Shown here: in pieces, positions 5,121 through 7,032 of the stretch | How the letters are laid out: each line of letters begins with the position of its first letter | Numbering within the stretch: the first letter of the stretch is position 1 | The notes under the pieces: generated by a model | Databases searched by the model: none | The model's input: only the letters and a program-made list of their open reading frames with translations | Told to the model about the DNA's origin: nothing | NCBI GenBank assembly: GCA_003242115.1 | Contig: QBMP01000106.1 | Coordinates: 6,435-13,466 of the forward strand | DNA from: Phormidesmis priestleyi | Lineage (GTDB): Bacteria > Cyanobacteriota > Cyanobacteriia > Phormidesmidales > Phormidesmidaceae | Direction: 5' to 3' | DNA: 7,032 bases | Translations under genes and position numbers: made by a program

Positions 5121-6185
5121 TCAATGGCTGCCGTAGTACTCATGGCTAATAAAAGGAAGGGCAATTGCTGTCCCGCTAATTGCTCCAGTGGTTGTTTCAC
5201 CAACCTGAGCCTCTGCATCCTCTGCTTTCACTTCTGCCTTCACCTCTACGGTTAGCCCTTCACCCCCGGCTTTAGTGCGCAAATAACCTAAGCCCAAAAG
5301 CCCTGAATCGGTTTGGGCAACGCTGGTAATTTTGCCAACTTTTGCCCCGTCAGACCAAAGCGCTGTGCCCACTATCTGCGCGGCATCTGAGGTATCTGAG
5401 GTATCTGAGGTATCTGAAGCATCTAAGCGATCGCCTGCTAGCGCAAAGCCCCAAAGTCTCTTTTTGACCCCTTGATAGGTGTTGAGTCGCGCAATCGTCT
5501 CTTGACCGATGTAGCAGCCTTTTTCAAAAGAGACACTGTGCCACAGGCCCGCTTCTAACGGATTGTCATCATCGGTGAGTTCGTGCTGCGGCATGGGTCT
5601 GCCTTGCTGAATGCGCAGGCTTTCCCACTGCGCGGTCGTACCCGAATTGGCACCGGCATCTAGGATTGTTTGCCATATGCGCTGTGACTGAGAAGTCGGC
5701 CCCCATACGGTATAGCCAGCGATCGCCAAATCACTCCCAACAGCTACAGATATTGGTTCTGTTGGCGCAGCTACCTGGACATCTACTGGGCAATGCTGAA
5801 AATTCGCTTGGCCGATCAAATCTGCTGCGCCTAGTGCCCTAGCTACCTCATCGGCTCCATCGCCTAGCACTGTAAACAAAAAGCTCTGATCGCTCTCATC
5901 GGTAAGCGTGACTTTATCCGAGAAGAAAATATAGCGATCCATCCAGTCATAAATGGGCTGCGCCATACCGGGTGAGACAATCACTAGCAGCGATTCCGGC
6001 AGCGCATAGACGGTAGCGAGATCTAGCGTGCGCCCGGTAGAGGTCACAAACACCGTATGACAGCCTTTCCCAGCGGAAAGCGCCTCAATATGATTGGTTG
6101 TTTGATTGTGCAAAAAGCGCACACGATCAGCGCCCGTCAGGCGGATGCGGCCCCAGTCGCTGCGATCAAATACAGTTAGCTTCAT
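5121..6185 (-). CDS. ygfZ: Folate-binding YgfZ-type protein (GcvT-like), iron-sulfur protein maintenance
   Basis: The 354-residue protein is a GcvT-related folate-binding protein. The signature K222-G-C-Y-I-G-Q-E229, with the key C224, defines YgfZ as distinct from glycine-cleavage T-protein. Other family segments are the N-terminal 'IRLTGADRVRFLHNQTTN' (from 14), 'RIQQGRPMP' (around 191-199) and 'NPLEAGLWHSVSF' just before the signature. In E. coli YgfZ uses tetrahydrofolate in maintaining certain Fe-S enzymes such as MiaB. It is longer than the E. coli protein (326 residues) because the C-terminal barrel holds low-complexity inserts: an Asp-Thr-Ser repeat after 'GDRLD' and a duplicated EVKA segment. 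Start at 6185 follows a poor ribosome site but fits the family N-terminus. It lies 105 bp downstream of the pentapeptide gene on the same strand, so shared transcription is possible. Confidence 0.92.
   Translation of the reverse strand: MKLTVFDRSDWGRIRLTGADRVRFLHNQTTNHIEALSAGKGCHTVFVTSTGRTLDLATVYALPESLLVIVSPGMAQPIYDWMDRYIFFSDKVTLTDESDQSFLFTVLGDGADEVARALGAADLIGQANFQHCPVDVQVAAPTEPISVAVGSDLAIAGYTVWGPTSQSQRIWQTILDAGANSGTTAQWESLRIQQGRPMPQHELTDDDNPLEAGLWHSVSFEKGCYIGQETIARLNTYQGVKKRLWGFALAGDRLDASDTSDTSDTSDAAQIVGTALWSDGAKVGKITSVAQTDSGLLGLGYLRTKAGGEGLTVEVKAEVKAEDAEAQVGETTTGAISGTAIALPFISHEYYGSH
5208..5240 (-). repeat. Twelve-bp tandem duplication in ygfZ (EVKA EVKA)
   Basis: Near the 3' end of ygfZ two adjacent imperfect 12-bp units encode EVKA-EVKA, followed by 'EDAEAQVG'. 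Together with the 9-bp array this indicates that the C-terminal region tolerates short low-complexity expansions. Boundaries are approximate. Confidence 0.6.
5383..5427 (-). repeat. Five-unit 9-bp minisatellite inside ygfZ
   Basis: On the plus strand the unit G(T/C)ATCTGAG repeats five times: GCATCTGAG, GTATCTGAG, GTATCTGAG, GTATCTGAA, and the degenerate GCATCTAAG. On the coding strand it gives the Asp-Thr-Ser run in a loop of the C-terminal domain. The unit is a multiple of three, so slippage would alter protein length without a frameshift. A HIP1 site starts at the last base of the array (5427). Confidence 0.9.
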
Positions 6186-6290
6186 CTTTATAGCCGCTAA
6201 AATAACAGCCGGTTCTCTTAACTTACTTAGTGCTTAGCTCAGCTTTAGCCCAGCTTTTAACTGAGGCCAATAGATAGGCTCATTGTAGTC
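6186..6290. other. Short intergenic spacer with an 11-bp imperfect tandem repeat
   Basis: The 105-bp gap between the pentapeptide gene and ygfZ contains, on the minus strand, AGCTGGGCTAA followed directly by AGCTGAGCTAA (near 6235-6257). I see no hairpin followed by a T-tract on the minus strand, so no terminator is called between the two genes, and no clear promoter for ygfZ. Confidence 0.5.
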
Positions 6291-6887
6291 TTACGGACAG
6301 TCACGATTTTCTTCAGAGCCATCGGGCATAATCGTGTGGCACAAAATCGCGCGGCTGCGATTGATCCCGCGCAGGTTAGCGCCCGTCAAATCTGCGCCCG
6401 TTAAATTAGCCGCCCCAATCACTGCTGCGGTGAGGTCGGTATCGATCAGCTTGGCGTCAGTCAAGTTGGCATCGACTAAGTTAGCCTGCGTCAAAATCGC
6501 GCGGCTAAGATCCGCGCCCGTCAGGTTGCTGTCCTTCATCTGTGCGCCATTCATCTCAGATCTGGTCAAATTAGCCCGCGTTAAGTTGGTACTGACCAGA
6601 TCAGATAGCATCAGATTGGTGTTGCTCAAGTCTGCGCCAGTGAGGTTTGCGCCAGTGAGCGAAGCGACCTTCAAGTTAGCGCCATGTAGCTGAGCCTTGC
6701 TCAAGTCGGCGTCATTGAGAATGCAAACCGGGCACTCATTGTTGAGCATTAGCATTTCAACATCGTCGGCAATGTAGGCCCAGCTAGGGGCTGCAAAGCT
6801 CAGCCAAGTCGATAGCAAAGCACCCAATGAAACGATCAGTGACAGACCAATCGCTGAGGTCAATGAAGCTAACTGCTTAATTTTCAT
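6291..6887 (-). CDS. Secreted or thylakoid-lumen pentapeptide repeat protein
   Basis: The 198-residue product starts at the ATG at 6887, chosen because it begins a clear signal peptide: K2 and K4, a hydrophobic stretch (about 11-33), and a likely cleavage after 'PSWA' (A37). In-frame ATGs at 6962 and 6932 would place 25 or 15 extra residues before it; the 6962 one has AGGAG directly abutting the ATG, too close to be useful. The mature protein has 'NECPVC' (50-55) and then about 25 consecutive pentapeptides of the A(D/N)Lxx type (58-182), enough for roughly six coils of a right-handed quadrilateral beta-helix. It ends with 'CHTIMPDGSEENRDCP'. Such lumenal or periplasmic pentapeptide proteins are common in cyanobacteria and mostly of unknown function. 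Four cysteines (52, 55, 183, 197) cap the two ends of the helix. It may be cotranscribed with ygfZ. Confidence 0.88.
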   Translation of the reverse strand: MKIKQLASLTSAIGLSLIVSLGALLSTWLSFAAPSWAYIADDVEMLMLNNECPVCILNDADLSKAQLHGANLKVASLTGANLTGADLSNTNLMLSDLVSTNLTRANLTRSEMNGAQMKDSNLTGADLSRAILTQANLVDANLTDAKLIDTDLTAAVIGAANLTGADLTGANLRGINRSRAILCHTIMPDGSEENRDCP

Positions 6888-7032
6888 TTTATTTTTAAAG
6901 GCTCCAGATCTAAACAAACACCGGCTTACCATTGTCCCACACCGCCCATTGATTGACGACATCTCCTAGATCTGCTCTCAGGGCAAACGCATACTCCCAG
7001 AAGCAGGATACTGAATAGGTAGCGCTATATTC

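Noticed and set aside
6342..6506. Direct repeat of 15 bp (CAAAATCGCGCGGCT at 6342 and 6492)
   Set aside because: Both copies encode the same pentapeptide segment (SRAIL) within the repeat protein, so internal duplication of the coding repeats explains it.
6334..6693. Plus-strand ORF of 119 codons antisense to the pentapeptide gene
   Set aside because: Its repetitive Ala/Val/Leu/Lys content is the mirror of the regular pentapeptide codons on the minus strand, so it is a shadow frame.

Overview
The window looks like cyanobacterial chromosome. Twelve copies of the HIP1 octamer GCGATCGC occur in about 7 kb, a density typical of cyanobacteria. Several products belong to families common there: a DUF1350 hydrolase, a lumen-type pentapeptide repeat protein, and a tRNA-Val(GAC) with the chloroplast/cyanobacterial D-arm. 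I cannot name the genus; a Leptolyngbya/Synechococcales-type organism is only a guess.

Layout, left to right. Positions 1-62 hold the first 20 codons of a minus-strand gene whose N-terminus resembles small CDGSH iron-sulfur proteins. A divergent intergenic region (63-495) follows, rich in short direct repeats. Next comes a probable plus-strand two-gene unit: a small cupin protein (496-858) and a 396-residue bacterial release-factor-like protein of the baeRF3 type (915-2105), closed by a strong intrinsic terminator (2216-2263). An N-formylglutamate amidohydrolase family gene (2320-3135) starts with TTG just behind that terminator, with a candidate promoter overlapping the terminator's T-tract.

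Positions 3133-4148 are the least ordinary part. A 107-bp element with 20-bp imperfect terminal inverted repeats, MITE-like, starts exactly at the stop codon of the amidohydrolase gene. It is followed by about 330 bp of AT-rich DNA without a convincing ORF, then a free-standing NUMOD4/HNH endonuclease gene with a C-terminal helix-turn-helix. That gene ends 13 bp from the 3' end of a convergent tRNA-Val(GAC) gene. The tRNA carries an unusual A53-U61 pair in its T-stem. No HIP1 site lies between 2736 and 4482, which fits acquired DNA but is not proof.

The right part is ordinary housekeeping: a DUF1350 alpha/beta hydrolase (4333-5109, plus) converging with an 11-bp gap on ygfZ (5121-6185, minus), and upstream of ygfZ on the same strand a secreted or lumenal pentapeptide repeat protein (6291-6887). 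The ygfZ gene contains an in-frame 9-bp minisatellite.

I see no clear multi-gene novel system. The items most worth checking are the cupin/baeRF3 pair, the MITE-like element, and the HNH gene beside the altered tRNA.
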